DNA of 24,687 nt, taken from NCBI GenBank assembly GCA_900543105.1, contig UQQA01000022.1, positions 1 through 24,687 of the forward strand. The letters are read 5' to 3'. Made by a program: the position numbers and the translations under genes. Every line of letters begins with the position of its first letter. The first letter of the stretch is position 1. This stretch comes from an uncultured Ruminococcus sp. (GTDB taxonomy: Bacteria > Bacillota > Clostridia > Oscillospirales > Ruminococcaceae). Shown here in pieces: positions 12,807 to 21,998 of the stretch. Below the pieces are notes generated by a model. That model ran no database searches, had not been told where the DNA came from, and saw only the letters and a program-made list of their open reading frames with translations.

Positions 12807-13932
12807 AACTCCAGATCTCCTTTATCACGCTGTCAATATAATCTTTCTGTTCCTCCGAAAGCTCGGAGTTGTTGCATGTCCGGTAGAATTCGGAGAAAAG
12901 CTCGGCAGGGGAGCGCTGAACTTCGTCGGCGAGATCACTGACAACGCGGTTTTTCCTCGTTCGTGTGTTGTCGTAGTCAAGCTTCATAATGTTCGGGTAG
13001 ACCGCACGAAGCCGTCCTATCGCTTCGGGAATGTCATTTTCGTCCGTGAGTGTGACATGAATATAATCCTCACGGTTGAATTTATCATAAAAATTCCTGT
13101 CTGTAATTTCAAGATATGTCCCTTTTATCTCTCTTAGATCACGAATCGGGCAAAGCGGAATTTCTTCTATGGAAAGCTCGCCCTTTTTGCCGATGTTCGC
13201 AATGGTTACGGTCTTTTTGTCGTTGACCTCGGAAAAGCTGTATTTGAGCGGCGTTCCGCAGTAGCGGACTTTTTCGGAAGTGATGTTCTGCCGATGGTGT
13301 ATATGTCCGAGGGCGGCATAATCGAACGGCTCAAAGACCTCTGCCGAGATATTGTCAAGACCGCCGACCGAAACACTCTCCGAACCGCCTGCGGCTGCGC
13401 CCGTTATGAACTGGTGCGCAAGGATAATGTTCCGTTCGTTTTCGTTTACGTTAAGGTGCGAAACTGCGGCTTTGAACGCACTGTCGAAGCTTTCGGTATC
13501 ATCATCGGGAAACCGGCGGCGCACATCGGACGGACGAATGAACGGCAGCATATAGACGTTCACGCTGCCGAATTCGTCCCCGACCTTTACGGGCGAACTC
13601 TCTCCGTTGTAGACGGGGGAAAGATACACGCCTGCCGTCTGCATAAGGCTTGAACCGAAAGCTATGCGCTCGGCGCTGTCGTGATTTCCGCTGATAACAA
13701 AAACGGGCGTTACAAGCTTTGCAAGGCGTGAGATAAAGCTGTCAAAAAGCGCAACAGCTTCGGCTGACGGCGTTGATTTATCGTAAATATCACCGGCTAT
13801 GGCAACAGCATCGGGCTTTTGTTCCTCTGCAATGCGGAGAATTTCGTCAAGGATATAGCTCTGGTCGTCAAGCAGGGGGAATTCGTTCAGCCGCTTGCCA
13901 ATGTGGAGGTCGGAGAGGTGCATCAATCTCAT
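12805..13932 (-). CDS. sbcD: Exonuclease subunit SbcD (Mre11-type nuclease)
   Basis: The metal-dependent nuclease half of the SbcCD complex, which opens hairpins and cuts double-strand ends. The 375 residues carry the phosphoesterase motifs in order: DLHIGK (8-13), GDIYD (47-51), GNHDS (82-86), then LAHQFITG and GHIHHRQ. The C-terminal part after about residue 280 is the capping and SbcC-contact region. The ATG at 13932 is chosen because AAGGA lies about eight bases before it and the family normally begins MRxxHLSDxHxG. Only four bases separate it from the mfd stop, so it is read from the same mRNA. The usual partner gene sbcC is not next to it: a repeat cluster and a toxin-antitoxin operon follow. 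Confidence 0.93.
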   Translation of the reverse strand: MRLMHLSDLHIGKRLNEFPLLDDQSYILDEILRIAEEQKPDAVAIAGDIYDKSTPSAEAVALFDSFISRLAKLVTPVFVISGNHDSAERIAFGSSLMQTAGVYLSPVYNGESSPVKVGDEFGSVNVYMLPFIRPSDVRRRFPDDDTESFDSAFKAAVSHLNVNENERNIILAHQFITGAAAGGSESVSVGGLDNISAEVFEPFDYAALGHIHHRQNITSEKVRYCGTPLKYSFSEVNDKKTVTIANIGKKGELSIEEIPLCPIRDLREIKGTYLEITDRNFYDKFNREDYIHVTLTDENDIPEAIGRLRAVYPNIMKLDYDNTRTRKNRVVSDLADEVQRSPAELFSEFYRTCNNSELSEEQKDYIDSVIKEIWS

Positions 13933-13936
13933 TTTA

Positions 13937-16900
13937 TCAGTCCTTTTGGTCGGCGATTTCTTTCTTGTCAGAATTTTTATAGATAAGGTCAACAACGGTT
14001 TCCATGATGTCAAGCTGCTTGTCGCTCGGCTTCAGCTTTACCGCAATGAAAGGCTTTTCCGAGCCGTTTACGGTAACTCTGCCCTTGTATTCGGCAACGA
14101 CAGCCTGAATCTGTTCAAGAGAGGCGGAATTGATATAGAAATAAAGCATATCGTTTCGGCAGCGAATTTCGGTGATGCCCATTGAGCTTGCCTTGTTGCG
14201 CAGGAGTGCGACCGTGATAAGACCCTGAACGGAACGGGGTGGGTCGCCGAAGCGGTCGATAAGCTCATCAATAAGTTCAAGGCTGTCCTCGTTCGTCTGC
14301 AAACGTGCGATCTTGCGGTAGATATCAAGACGTGCGGAAAGGCTCTCGATATAGGTTTCGGGGATATGCGCATCAAGACGGACATCGACAACGCACTCAC
14401 CGGGGCGCTGCGGCGGAAGCTCGCCCTTGGATTCTGCAATGGCTTCGTTGAGAAGCTGGATATACATATCGTAGCCGACAGCCTCCATGTGACCGTGCTG
14501 CTTTCCACCGAGGATCGAGCCTGCACCTCTTATTTCGAGGTCGCGCATTGCAATGCGGAAGCCGCTGCCGAACTGCGTGAATTCACGGATAGCGTCAAGG
14601 CGCTTTGCGGCGATCTCGGTGAGGACTTTTCCCTTGCGGAAAGTGAAATATGCGAAAGCACGTCTGCTCGAACGTCCGACACGTCCGCGGAGCTGATAAA
14701 GCTGCGAAAGTCCGAGCCTGTCAGCGTCCTCGATGATGAGGGTGTTTACATTCGGAACATCAACGCCCGTTTCGATAAGCGTTGTGCAGACGAGAATGTC
14801 TATCTCATGTTCAAGAAGCTGCTGCCAGATATCGGAAAGCTGTTCCTCGTTCAGCGCACCGTGGGCAATGCCTATTCTTGCATCGGGGAGCTGCTGCGCA
14901 AGCTTATCCGCGCAGGCTTCTATCGTTTCGATCCGATTGTGGATATAGTAGACCTGACCGCCGCGGCGAAGCTCCTTGTTTATAGCCTGAACAAGAACGC
15001 CGTCGTTATGCTCGATAACATAAGTCTGAACCGGGTGGCGGTCGATAGGCGGCTCTTCGATAACGCTCATATCACGGATACCGCTCATTGCCATATTAAG
15101 TGTTCGTGGGATAGGTGTAGCTGAAAGCGTGAGAACGTCAACGCCTGCGAAAGCCTCCTTGAAACGCTCCTTGTGCGCAACGCCGAAACGCTGCTCTTCG
15201 TCAATGATAACAAGCCCGAGGTCACGGAACTTTACGTCCTTCTGAACAAGTCTGTGCGTACCGATTATCATATCGATGTCGCCTCGGCGGAGCTGCTTGA
15301 TTATCTCCTCCTGCTCCTTTTTTGAACGGAAACGGGAGAGAAGCTCTATCTTCATCGGGAAATGCTCAAAACGCTTCGTTGCGGTCTGGTAATGCTGCCA
15401 AGCGAGGACTGTGGTCGGCGCAAGAAGAACGCACTGCTTGCTGTCGAGCATGCATTTGAAAGCGGCACGGAGCGCAACTTCCGTCTTGCCGAAGCCGACA
15501 TCTCCGCAGAGAAGTCTGTCCATCGGGACGGGCTTTTCCATATCGTCCTTTATCTCTTGTACACAGCGGAGCTGGTCGTCCGTTTCGGAGTAGGGAAAAC
15601 GCTCCTCAAAGTCACGCTGCCAGTCACATTCGCCCGAAAATGCGAAGCCCTGTGACTGTGAACGGATAGCATAAAGCTTTGTAAGCTCTTCCGCCATATC
15701 CTTGACGGCTTTCTGAACACGGCTGCGTGTTTTCTGCCATTCGCCCGAGAAAAGCTTGCTCAATTTTACGTTTGAATCGTCGCGAGGACCGATATATCGT
15801 GATATCATATCAAGCTGGCTGACGAGAACGTGAAGCTGCTTTGAATCGGCATATTCGATCGTAATATAGTCCTTGACAATGCCCTCCAGCTCGATCTTTT
15901 CGATGCCCTTGAAGCGTCCGATGCCGTATTCCGAGTGTACAACGAGGTCGCCCGGGGCAATATCGGCGAGCGAGTTGATGTCCGCGCCCTTTTTAAAACG
16001 CTTTTTGCGCTTGTTGGAGTTGAGCGCACGAGCCTGCGTGATGAGCGCTGTTCTGATGTCGGGGTAATCATAGCCCGAGCTTGTGCTTCCCGTTGTAAGG
16101 AGGACATGACCTGCGGTGAGTTCGGAGTTTTCTGTGAGGATATCGCACGGTATGCCCTCGTCACGAAGATCCTGCGCAATGATAGGCAGGGTTTTGTCCG
16201 AGCCTGCCTTTACGATAACGGAATATTTTGCGGAAAGAAAGCTTTTGAGATCCTCGATAAGCTGACGTATCTCGCCGCCCCAAGGCGCAAAGGTGTTCGC
16301 CGTCACCGAGAGCGCACGTTTGAAGCGGATATCATCGCTCGAACGCATAAAGGTGTTCATATATGCGCTGAAAAATTTCTCCGTGCGCTGTGAAAGCTCG
16401 CCCTGTTCAAGCATAAAGCCGTCAAGACCCTTGCAAAGCTCACCCTGTTCAAGGAGAAGCTTTACATCTTCGGAGTGCTGTGCAAGGATAGGCTTTATCT
16501 TTTCGATGCAGTTCTTGTATTCGCTGAAAATTACAATGCTGTTTTCGGGGTCGAGATAATCGAAAATGTCGGCAGGCTTTTCGTATGCAAGGGAGATGTA
16601 TTTATCGATATTTCCAAGCGTAAGACCCGTGTTGATTCGGTCAATGTCACGGGCAAGGCAGTTTCGGACGGATTCGGCGCGTTTTCCTCTTGCGGCTTTG
16701 GAGAGCGCATTGAGCTTTTCGATGAACTCGTCTGTGCTGTTAAACATTACCTCGCAGGCAGGGGAGATGCTTATTTCTTCGATCTCGTCCGTGCGCCGCT
16801 GAGTTTCGGTGTCGAAGTAGGAAACAGTGTCTATCTCATCGCCCCAAAGCTCGATTCGCACGGGGGCAGTTTCCTGAACGGGGAAAATATCGATGATAGA

Positions 16901-17434
16901 ACCCCTTATCGAGAACTGCGAAACGCCGTCAACGGTGTCGCATCGGGTGTAGCCTGCCGCGATGAGGTCAGCCGCAAGCTTTTTCGTGTCGATAGAAGTT
17001 GACTTGTCAATGCTTACAATGCGGCGTTTTAAAACCTCGGGCGGCATTGTCCTCTGCATAACGGCTTCGACCGAAGCGCAGACAAAGCGAACGGAGTTGT
17101 TCATAAGTCCCGTTAAAATGCCAAGTCGGGTGTGTTCATATTCCCTCGAAACGGATTCAACATCGGTGAAAGTGAAGTCCTTCGCAGGGTAGACGTAACT
17201 GCACACCTCGCCCGACATCTCGTTGATATCGTCGCACATACGCCGAGCGGAAGCTTCGTCCTCGGTGATAATGAGCATCGGGGAGAAGTTGTAAAGTCCG
17301 AGCGCAAGCTGTGCCTTGTGTATGCCCGAAACGCCCGTAACGGAAACGGGAGTTTCACGGTGTTCGAGCGCAAATTTCAGATCCTTGTAGAGATCAAGTT
17401 GTTCAATTGCCTTGGTGAAAATAGAATCAGCCAT
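13937..17434 (-). CDS. mfd: Transcription-repair coupling factor
   Basis: Removes stalled RNA polymerase from DNA lesions and recruits UvrA. The 1165 residues match the usual length and order: a UvrB-like N-terminal part ([15 protein letters not shown], then the [12 protein letters not shown] region), the polymerase-interaction and CarD-like domain around 490-560 ([18 protein letters not shown]), the translocase motor with Walker [13 protein letters not shown] (Lys650) and the helicase box DEEQRFG (Asp745), the SATPIPRTL motif, the RGRVGR motif and a C-terminal TRCF domain. The order pth-mfd is common in Firmicutes, but here about 510 bases of repeats lie between them. sbcD follows after four bases. 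Confidence 0.96.
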   Translation of the reverse strand: MADSIFTKAIEQLDLYKDLKFALEHRETPVSVTGVSGIHKAQLALGLYNFSPMLIITEDEASARRMCDDINEMSGEVCSYVYPAKDFTFTDVESVSREYEHTRLGILTGLMNNSVRFVCASVEAVMQRTMPPEVLKRRIVSIDKSTSIDTKKLAADLIAAGYTRCDTVDGVSQFSIRGSIIDIFPVQETAPVRIELWGDEIDTVSYFDTETQRRTDEIEEISISPACEVMFNSTDEFIEKLNALSKAARGKRAESVRNCLARDIDRINTGLTLGNIDKYISLAYEKPADIFDYLDPENSIVIFSEYKNCIEKIKPILAQHSEDVKLLLEQGELCKGLDGFMLEQGELSQRTEKFFSAYMNTFMRSSDDIRFKRALSVTANTFAPWGGEIRQLIEDLKSFLSAKYSVIVKAGSDKTLPIIAQDLRDEGIPCDILTENSELTAGHVLLTTGSTSSGYDYPDIRTALITQARALNSNKRKKRFKKGADINSLADIAPGDLVVHSEYGIGRFKGIEKIELEGIVKDYITIEYADSKQLHVLVSQLDMISRYIGPRDDSNVKLSKLFSGEWQKTRSRVQKAVKDMAEELTKLYAIRSQSQGFAFSGECDWQRDFEERFPYSETDDQLRCVQEIKDDMEKPVPMDRLLCGDVGFGKTEVALRAAFKCMLDSKQCVLLAPTTVLAWQHYQTATKRFEHFPMKIELLSRFRSKKEQEEIIKQLRRGDIDMIIGTHRLVQKDVKFRDLGLVIIDEEQRFGVAHKERFKEAFAGVDVLTLSATPIPRTLNMAMSGIRDMSVIEEPPIDRHPVQTYVIEHNDGVLVQAINKELRRGGQVYYIHNRIETIEACADKLAQQLPDARIGIAHGALNEEQLSDIWQQLLEHEIDILVCTTLIETGVDVPNVNTLIIEDADRLGLSQLYQLRGRVGRSSRRAFAYFTFRKGKVLTEIAAKRLDAIREFTQFGSGFRIAMRDLEIRGAGSILGGKQHGHMEAVGYDMYIQLLNEAIAESKGELPPQRPGECVVDVRLDAHIPETYIESLSARLDIYRKIARLQTNEDSLELIDELIDRFGDPPRSVQGLITVALLRNKASSMGITEIRCRNDMLYFYINSASLEQIQAVVAEYKGRVTVNGSEKPFIAVKLKPSDKQLDIMETVVDLIYKNSDKKEIADQKD

Positions 17435-17484
17435 TGTTTCCTGCCTCTTGAATTAAGATGTCGATTTGATGGGAGAACTTTAAA

Positions 17485-17604
<120 letters not shown>

Positions 17605-17613
17605 ATGGAACTC

Positions 17614-17772
17614 ATACTAATTCCAGACCAACCTATAGACAAATACTCGGATATAATAATCCGATTCTGCGTCAGACTCCCTTGACAGGCGGCAGCCTGC
17701 CTGCGGTCGTCTTTCTTGACTTGGATTATTCTATCTGTCGTCTTTGTCTATAGAACGGTTTGGAATTAGTAT
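17614..17772. mobile_element. Second MITE-like family, 159 bp
   Basis: The ends are inverted repeats of about 30 bases: ATACTAATTCCAGACC on the left and GGTTTGGAATTAGTAT on the right, continuing inward to CTATAGACAAA on both arms. Further inside, GATATAATAATCC and GGATTATTCTATC also pair. The centre has CAGGC-GGCA-GCCTG, so the whole can fold as one long stem. There is no open frame for a transposase. It differs from the 102-bp family but shares the ATACTAA tip and a TATAGACAAA segment with copy 2. Confidence 0.75.
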
Positions 17773-17778
17773 CAAACC

Positions 17779-17935
17779 GTAGGGGCGGATTCCATATCCG
17801 CCCGATGAACGTGTATTGAAATGCAAACGCATAAATCGAATATTGTATAACCCCAAATTGTATAACGGTATTTCGTGATAAACCAACAGTTTGTAAATAA
17901 TTCCGAATTCCGCATTCCGAATTCCGAATTAATTC
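17779..17935. repeat. GTAGGGGCGGAT hairpin and heptamer array next to pth
   Basis: GTAGGGGCGGATTCC with ATATCCGCCCG at 17779-17804 forms the second well-preserved copy of this hairpin. After about 90 bases without recognisable content, a heptamer array lies at 17896-17935 just beyond the pth stop codon. Together with the cluster at 17485-17604 this repeats the array-hairpin-inverted array arrangement, interrupted by the 159-bp element. Confidence 0.75.
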
Positions 17936-17945
17936 ACGTCCCCGC

Positions 17946-18575
17946 TTACGAATTAAATTTATTCATCGCTTCGTCGATCTTGCCCTTTACCATAAGTTCT
18001 ATGCACTGAACGGCTTTGTCCGTGCCTTCGTTCATAAGCTTCATCTCGTCATCGGTGAAACGCGAAAGCACCCACGCCGCAAGGTCATAGTCCTTATTAG
18101 GCTTTGCACCTACGCCGAGCTTTATTCTGGGGAATGTGTCCTTGCCCGAAAGATATATGATCGACTTTATGCCGTTGTGACCGCCGTCCGAGCCTTTTCT
18201 GCGTATGCGGAGCTTTGACGGTTCAAGGCTTATATCGTCATAACATACTATAACATTTTCAATGGGAATTTTGTAGAAATTCATCGCCTCAACGACAGCC
18301 TCGCCGCTGTTGTTCATAAACGTGGACGGCTTCATCACAAGACAGCTCACACCGTTTATAGAAGCCACTGCGGTGAGCGACTTGAATTTGAGCTTTTTTA
18401 TCTCGAAGCCGTATTTCTTGGCGAGTGCATCGACCGTCATAAAACCTGCGTTGTGACGTGTGCGCTCATACTCCGAGCCGGGGTTGCCCAGTCCGCATAT
18501 TATGAATTCTGGCGTTCCTGCCGCCGTTTCGGGATTTTCTTTTGAAATTTTATCAAAAATATCGAATATACTCAT
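17946..18575 (-). CDS. pth: Peptidyl-tRNA hydrolase
   Basis: Releases peptides from prematurely dropped peptidyl-tRNA. The 209-residue protein has FIICGLGNPGSEYERTRHNA (24-43) with catalytic His41, KPSTFMNNSG (82-91), CYDDIS with Asp114 and GSDGGHNGIKSI. It carries about 20 extra residues at the N-terminus (MSIFDIFDKISKENPETAAG) before the usual start. The start is supported by AAAGGA just upstream, and no internal ATG fits better. It lies 15 bases after the small membrane-protein gene and in the glmU-prs-pth-mfd order known from Firmicutes. The last codons (AATTCGTAA) resemble the GCGTAAT/TCGTAAT repeat units nearby, perhaps by chance. Confidence 0.95.
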   Translation of the reverse strand: MSIFDIFDKISKENPETAAGTPEFIICGLGNPGSEYERTRHNAGFMTVDALAKKYGFEIKKLKFKSLTAVASINGVSCLVMKPSTFMNNSGEAVVEAMNFYKIPIENVIVCYDDISLEPSKLRIRRKGSDGGHNGIKSIIYLSGKDTFPRIKLGVGAKPNKDYDLAAWVLSRFTDDEMKLMNEGTDKAVQCIELMVKGKIDEAMNKFNS

Positions 18576-18590
18576 TTTGTGTCCTTTCGT

Positions 18591-19076
18591 TTATAATATC
18601 CCAGTAAGCATTTTACATATCTTATACTGCGCATTTCCATCATCGCTTTCCTTGGCGATAAGGATAAACGCAAAACCGCAGCTTCGACAGTCATATTCAT
18701 AGCTTTCCTCTTTGTTCCAGCAAACCTTATAGCAGTGCATGTCATAAAGCTGAAGATAAGACAGATTTGCCAACAGTTTGGGGGATACTGTACTGCACTC
18801 AGTTATATGTACATCTGCACGCAGTTTATCTTCGCCAAAGCTGTACGGCAGTTTACCGTGAGCAATGTTAAAGTTTTCGGAGCAGATCAGCGATATACCC
18901 CTTTCGTTTCCGCTGTTCCAGTAGGTTTCGAGCTGATAAATGACCTCCTCGGGGGAAAGTCCATCGGGAACAACAGTTCCTGCGCACCGTATCGTCATAA
19001 TAATGAAATGAGAATGAAGAGCAATCAGAACAAGCAGCGGGATAAGCAGTCTGACGAGCAATTTCCTATGCTTCAT
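18591..19076 (-). CDS. Small membrane-anchored protein of unknown function
   Basis: A 161-residue protein placed between prs and pth. After MKHRK a hydrophobic segment covers about residues 6-28, suggesting an N-terminal anchor or an uncleaved signal. The outside part begins with GLSPEEVIYQLETYWNSGNE, the kind of helix seen in NTF2-like or DUF4829-like secreted proteins, but I cannot claim a family. It has several cysteines, including a C-x-x-C pair at 130-133 (CRSC). AGGAGGA lies five bases before the start, a very strong ribosome site. Both a terminator and a second hairpin separate it from prs, so it may have its own promoter and be co-transcribed with pth. Confidence 0.75.
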   Translation of the reverse strand: MKHRKLLVRLLIPLLVLIALHSHFIIMTIRCAGTVVPDGLSPEEVIYQLETYWNSGNERGISLICSENFNIAHGKLPYSFGEDKLRADVHITECSTVSPKLLANLSYLQLYDMHCYKVCWNKEESYEYDCRSCGFAFILIAKESDDGNAQYKICKMLTGIL

Positions 19077-19128
19077 CTTTTCCTCCTGACATAATATCGG
19101 GCGAAAATATACGGTAAAACCACACTAA

Positions 19129-19158
19129 CCCCGCAGGACTGAAAAGCGTCCTGCAGGG
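19129..19158 (-). terminator. 11-bp hairpin in front of the 161-residue protein gene
   Basis: CCCCGCAGGAC (19129-19139) pairs with GTCCTGCAGGG (19148-19158), 11 pairs including one wobble. Neither strand has a proper U-run, so it is a weak or back-up terminator, or a structured leader for the downstream gene. Confidence 0.45.
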
Positions 19159-19187
19159 TAATGTTATTATTATGCGTTAATGTTCCG

Positions 19188-19208
19188 AAAAAATGCGAAC
19201 TGTTCGCA
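19188..19208 (-). terminator. Intrinsic terminator after prs
   Basis: On the minus strand TGCGAA-CAG-TTCGCA is followed by six T residues, 14 bases after the prs stop codon. A second hairpin (GCAGGGAACGCCCTGC) lies directly before it. Confidence 0.78.
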
Positions 19209-19222
19209 GGGCGTTCCCTGCA

Positions 19223-20185
19223 TCAGATGTTGAAAAGAGGAGAAACAGGTTCGTCGTCGTAGATTCTCTGAATTGCCTTTGCGAATACGGGAGCAACGTG
19301 GAGCATTGTGATCTTGTCGATCTGCTTTTCGGCGGGAAGTGCGATAGTATCGAGAAGAACGAGTTCCTTGATAGGGCTTGCGGAAATTCTTTCGATAGCA
19401 GGACCCGAGAGAACACCGTGTGTAGCACAGGCGTAAACTTCCTTAGCACCGCCGATGTCGATGATAGCCTTTGCGGCATTGCAGAGTGTACCTGCTGTGT
19501 CGATCATATCATCAACGAGGACAACTCTCTTATCTCTTACATCACCGATGATGTTCATAACCTCACATACGTTTGCTTTCTGTCTGCGCTTATCAACGAT
19601 AGCGAAAGGAACGCCGAGGCGGTTTGCGAAGTTTCTTGCTCTTGTTACAGAACCGAGATCGGGGGAAACTACCATAACATCGTCCTTATTGTCCTTGAAT
19701 TTTTCAACGAAGTATGGTGCAAGGATAGGCACACCGAGGAGGTGGTCAACGGGGATATTGAAGAAGCCCTGTATCTGCGGGCAGTGGAGATCCATGGAAA
19801 GGACTCTGTCTGCTCCTGCTGTTGTGATAAGGTCGGCAACGAGCTTTGCGGAGATCGGATCTCTTGCCTTAGCCTTTCTGTCCTGACGGGCATAGCCCAT
19901 GTAAGGGATAACCGCTGTGATACGGCCTGCGGAAGCTCTCTTGAATGCATCGATCATAATGAGAAGCTCCATGAGGTTGTCGTTTACAGGGGAGCTCAAA
20001 GACTGAACAACGAAAACGTCCGAGCCTCTGATACTTTCCTGAATGGAAACGCTGATCTCGCCGTCAGAGAATGTAACGACCTCTGACTGACCCATAGGCA
20101 GACCGAGTTCCCTTGCAATTTCCTCCGCAACAGGCTTGTTGGAATTTGCCGTAAAGATTCTGATATCCTTGCCGTGAAGATTCAT
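19223..20185 (-). CDS. prs: Ribose-phosphate pyrophosphokinase (PRPP synthetase)
   Basis: Makes PRPP from ribose-5-phosphate and ATP for nucleotide, His and Trp synthesis. At 320 residues it is of normal length for the class I enzyme. Visible motifs: FSDGEISV (39-46), the [10 protein letters not shown] loop (95-104), [13 protein letters not shown] (130-142; the more common form has A-G in place of C-P) and the PRPP-binding [13 protein letters not shown] (221-233). AAAGGAG precedes the start. It lies 57 bases after glmU without a terminator between, so the two are co-transcribed; a terminator follows it. Confidence 0.97.
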   Translation of the reverse strand: MNLHGKDIRIFTANSNKPVAEEIARELGLPMGQSEVVTFSDGEISVSIQESIRGSDVFVVQSLSSPVNDNLMELLIMIDAFKRASAGRITAVIPYMGYARQDRKAKARDPISAKLVADLITTAGADRVLSMDLHCPQIQGFFNIPVDHLLGVPILAPYFVEKFKDNKDDVMVVSPDLGSVTRARNFANRLGVPFAIVDKRRQKANVCEVMNIIGDVRDKRVVLVDDMIDTAGTLCNAAKAIIDIGGAKEVYACATHGVLSGPAIERISASPIKELVLLDTIALPAEKQIDKITMLHVAPVFAKAIQRIYDDEPVSPLFNI

Positions 20186-20242
20186 TTGAATTTCTCCTTT
20201 TGTTTTTATAAAAATTGATCAAGGCGCAATGTCTTGAATAAT

Positions 20243-21640
20243 TTACTTCTTAAACTTTTCTCTGCGTGAGCGGAGCTTGTTTTCGCCGTATCCGTCATGG
20301 AAGGAAAGCTCGGCTCTCTCGATAACGAGCGCACCGTCGGGAACGTCCTTTGTGACGGTCGAGCCTGCGGCTGTGTATGCACTGTCGCCGACCGTAACTG
20401 GTGCGATGAGGTTCGTGTGACAGCCGATGAAAGCGTTGTCGCCGACCTTGGTGCGGAACTTGTTTTCACCGTCATAGTTCGCAGTGGCAACTCCGCAGCC
20501 GAAGTTTACATTTCTGCCGACATCGCTGTCGCCTATGTATGTAAGGTGCGAAACGGAGGTGTGTTCGCCGATGGTCGAATTTTTTATCTCAACAAAATCG
20601 CCGATCTTAACGTGCGACTTTATGTGGCTTCCGGGACGAATTTGTACGAACGGGCCTATCTTCACGCCGTCATCGATAACGGAATCATAAGCCTGAACGT
20701 AGTTGAGGCTCGTATCCCTGCCGATCTCGCAGTTTTCGATAAGGCAGTTCGGACCGATAACGCAGTTTTCGCCGATAAGCGTGCTGCCTTTTATGATAGT
20801 ACCCTGCAATATCTTCGTTCCTGCGCCGATCTTTACGCTGCCGCCGACAGAAACGCCGTCCGTGCAGAGAAATTCAACTCCGCTGTCGAGCAGCTTGCCG
20901 ATAATGTTCTTTCTTGCGGTGTCGTTGAGCATAAGCAGACCCCTGCGGTCGTTTGCGCCAAGCACAACATCGGGATTTTCCGACTTGTAAGCCTCTGCAC
21001 GCTTGCCCATATCAAGAAGAATGAACACGGTGTCGGTGAGGTAGTATTCATTCTGCGAATTGTTCGGTTTGAGCTCGCCGAGAGCGGTGATAAGGTCGTC
21101 TGTTCTGAACCAGTAAGCGCCCGAGTTGATCTCGTGAAGCTTTTTCTGCTCGATAGTAGCGTCCTTTTCCTCGACAATGCCGCAGATACGGCTTCCGTCG
21201 CCCGAACGGAGTATTCTTCCGTAGCCGAACGGCTCGGGTATCTCCGAAGTGATGACGGTAACGGAGTTTTGGCTCTCCTCGTGCTGCTTAAAAGCGGCTG
21301 TAATGGTCTCTGCGTCAACAAAAGGCGCATCACCGTTGAGAATGATAACATTCTCGGCATTTTTGCTTCTGAGCCAGTCTATGGCGGTCATAACGGCGTG
21401 ACCTGTGCCTTTGCGCTCTTCCTGAAGAACCGTGTCGTATCTTCCGCCGAGGTAATCCTCGATGACCTGAGCGTTATAGCCCTTTACAACGCATATATCG
21501 GATATCCCCGACTCCTCGCAGGAGCGGATCACCCATTCGAGCATAGGCTCGCCAAGGACCTCAAACATAGGCTTCGGCAGTTCGGACTTCATTCTTTTTC
21601 CCTGTCCGCCCGCAAGGATAACGGCGCATTTTTTTATCAT
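20243..21640 (-). CDS. glmU: Bifunctional N-acetylglucosamine-1-phosphate uridyltransferase / glucosamine-1-phosphate acetyltransferase
   Basis: Performs the last two steps of UDP-GlcNAc synthesis, the precursor of peptidoglycan. The 465 residues have a pyrophosphorylase domain with VILAGGQGKRMKSELPKP (7-24), the NGDAPF metal site and the GYGRI strand, followed by a left-handed beta-helix from about 250 (hexapeptide repeats such as IGAGTKILQGTIIKGSTLIG) with the acetyltransferase-site segments RPGSHIK, ANYDGENKF and GAD/GSTVTK-like turns. GGAGGG lies about eight bases before the start, and a good promoter lies about 80 bases upstream. It heads the leftward gene group. Confidence 0.96.
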   Translation of the reverse strand: MIKKCAVILAGGQGKRMKSELPKPMFEVLGEPMLEWVIRSCEESGISDICVVKGYNAQVIEDYLGGRYDTVLQEERKGTGHAVMTAIDWLRSKNAENVIILNGDAPFVDAETITAAFKQHEESQNSVTVITSEIPEPFGYGRILRSGDGSRICGIVEEKDATIEQKKLHEINSGAYWFRTDDLITALGELKPNNSQNEYYLTDTVFILLDMGKRAEAYKSENPDVVLGANDRRGLLMLNDTARKNIIGKLLDSGVEFLCTDGVSVGGSVKIGAGTKILQGTIIKGSTLIGENCVIGPNCLIENCEIGRDTSLNYVQAYDSVIDDGVKIGPFVQIRPGSHIKSHVKIGDFVEIKNSTIGEHTSVSHLTYIGDSDVGRNVNFGCGVATANYDGENKFRTKVGDNAFIGCHTNLIAPVTVGDSAYTAAGSTVTKDVPDGALVIERAELSFHDGYGENKLRSRREKFKK

Positions 21641-21716
21641 AAAGCAGCCCTCCCTGAATAATATTATGTAATAGTACAGTATCGTACAATAAGTTCAAAC
21701 ATCAATATCCTCTATA

Positions 21717-21745
21717 ATTATCGCATATTTGCCGCCAAATTTCAA
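21717..21745 (-). promoter_or_regulatory. Promoter of glmU-prs
   Basis: On the minus strand TTGAAA (complement at 21740-21745) and GATAAT (complement at 21717-21722) are exactly 17 bases apart, five of six matches each. It lies about 80 bases upstream of the glmU start. Confidence 0.65.
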
Positions 21746-21840
21746 TAGTATTTTTTGACTTTGTAACTATTGTAGTTTCTTTATGCAAAATAACCAAAAA
21801 ATTTGTATATAATTTTATAGTAAAGTCTGTCTAAAAACTA

Positions 21841-21869
21841 TGGAAATGAGGGACAAAATCTGTTATAAT
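21841..21869 (+). promoter_or_regulatory. Promoter of ppdK
   Basis: TATAAT at 21864-21869 is preceded by TGT (extended -10), with TGGAAA at 21841-21846 as a partial -35 at 17-base spacing. Transcription would start near 21876, just at the beginning of the foldable leader. The 21746-21840 stretch is AT-rich and holds nothing else recognisable. Confidence 0.65.
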
Positions 21870-21879
21870 ATATCTATGA

Positions 21880-21966
21880 CCGCAGAAGCGGAAAGTTGTC
21901 AGGACTTTTGCTTTGGGAAAAGTGGGCGAAGCTGAAACGTATCGGTCGGCTTTTCTTTCGTTGCGG
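21880..21966 (+). ncRNA. Candidate structured leader RNA upstream of ppdK
   Basis: A fold found by eye: outer stem CCGCA (21880-21884) with TGCGG (21962-21966); inner stem CGGAAAG (21889-21895) with CTTTCG (21955-21960), one bulged G; and inside it two hairpins, ACTTTT/AAAAGT (21904-21909 and 21918-21923) and AGCTGA/TCGGCT (21930-21935 and 21946-21951). Together they make a three-way junction of 87 bases. The second hairpin is followed by TTTTCTTT and could act as a terminator. I do not recognise it as any known riboswitch class. It may be a leader that tunes ppdK, or a chance fold. Confidence 0.4.
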
Positions 21967-21998
21967 AAAAAACTTATTAAATTCGGAGGTAAAATCCA

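Noticed and set aside
13294..13653. Plus-strand frames opposite sbcD and mfd (several between 13294 and 17518)
   Set aside because: The minus strand carries the motif-complete sbcD and mfd genes. These frames have no family features.
19193..20086. 297-codon open frame on the plus strand opposite prs
   Set aside because: prs on the minus strand is complete and well supported. The opposite frame has no motif and no ribosome site.
20297..21661. 454-codon open frame on the plus strand opposite glmU
   Set aside because: glmU on the other strand has all family motifs. The opposite frame has no ribosome site, no recognisable domain and Val/Cys/Arg-rich composition typical of a shadow frame.
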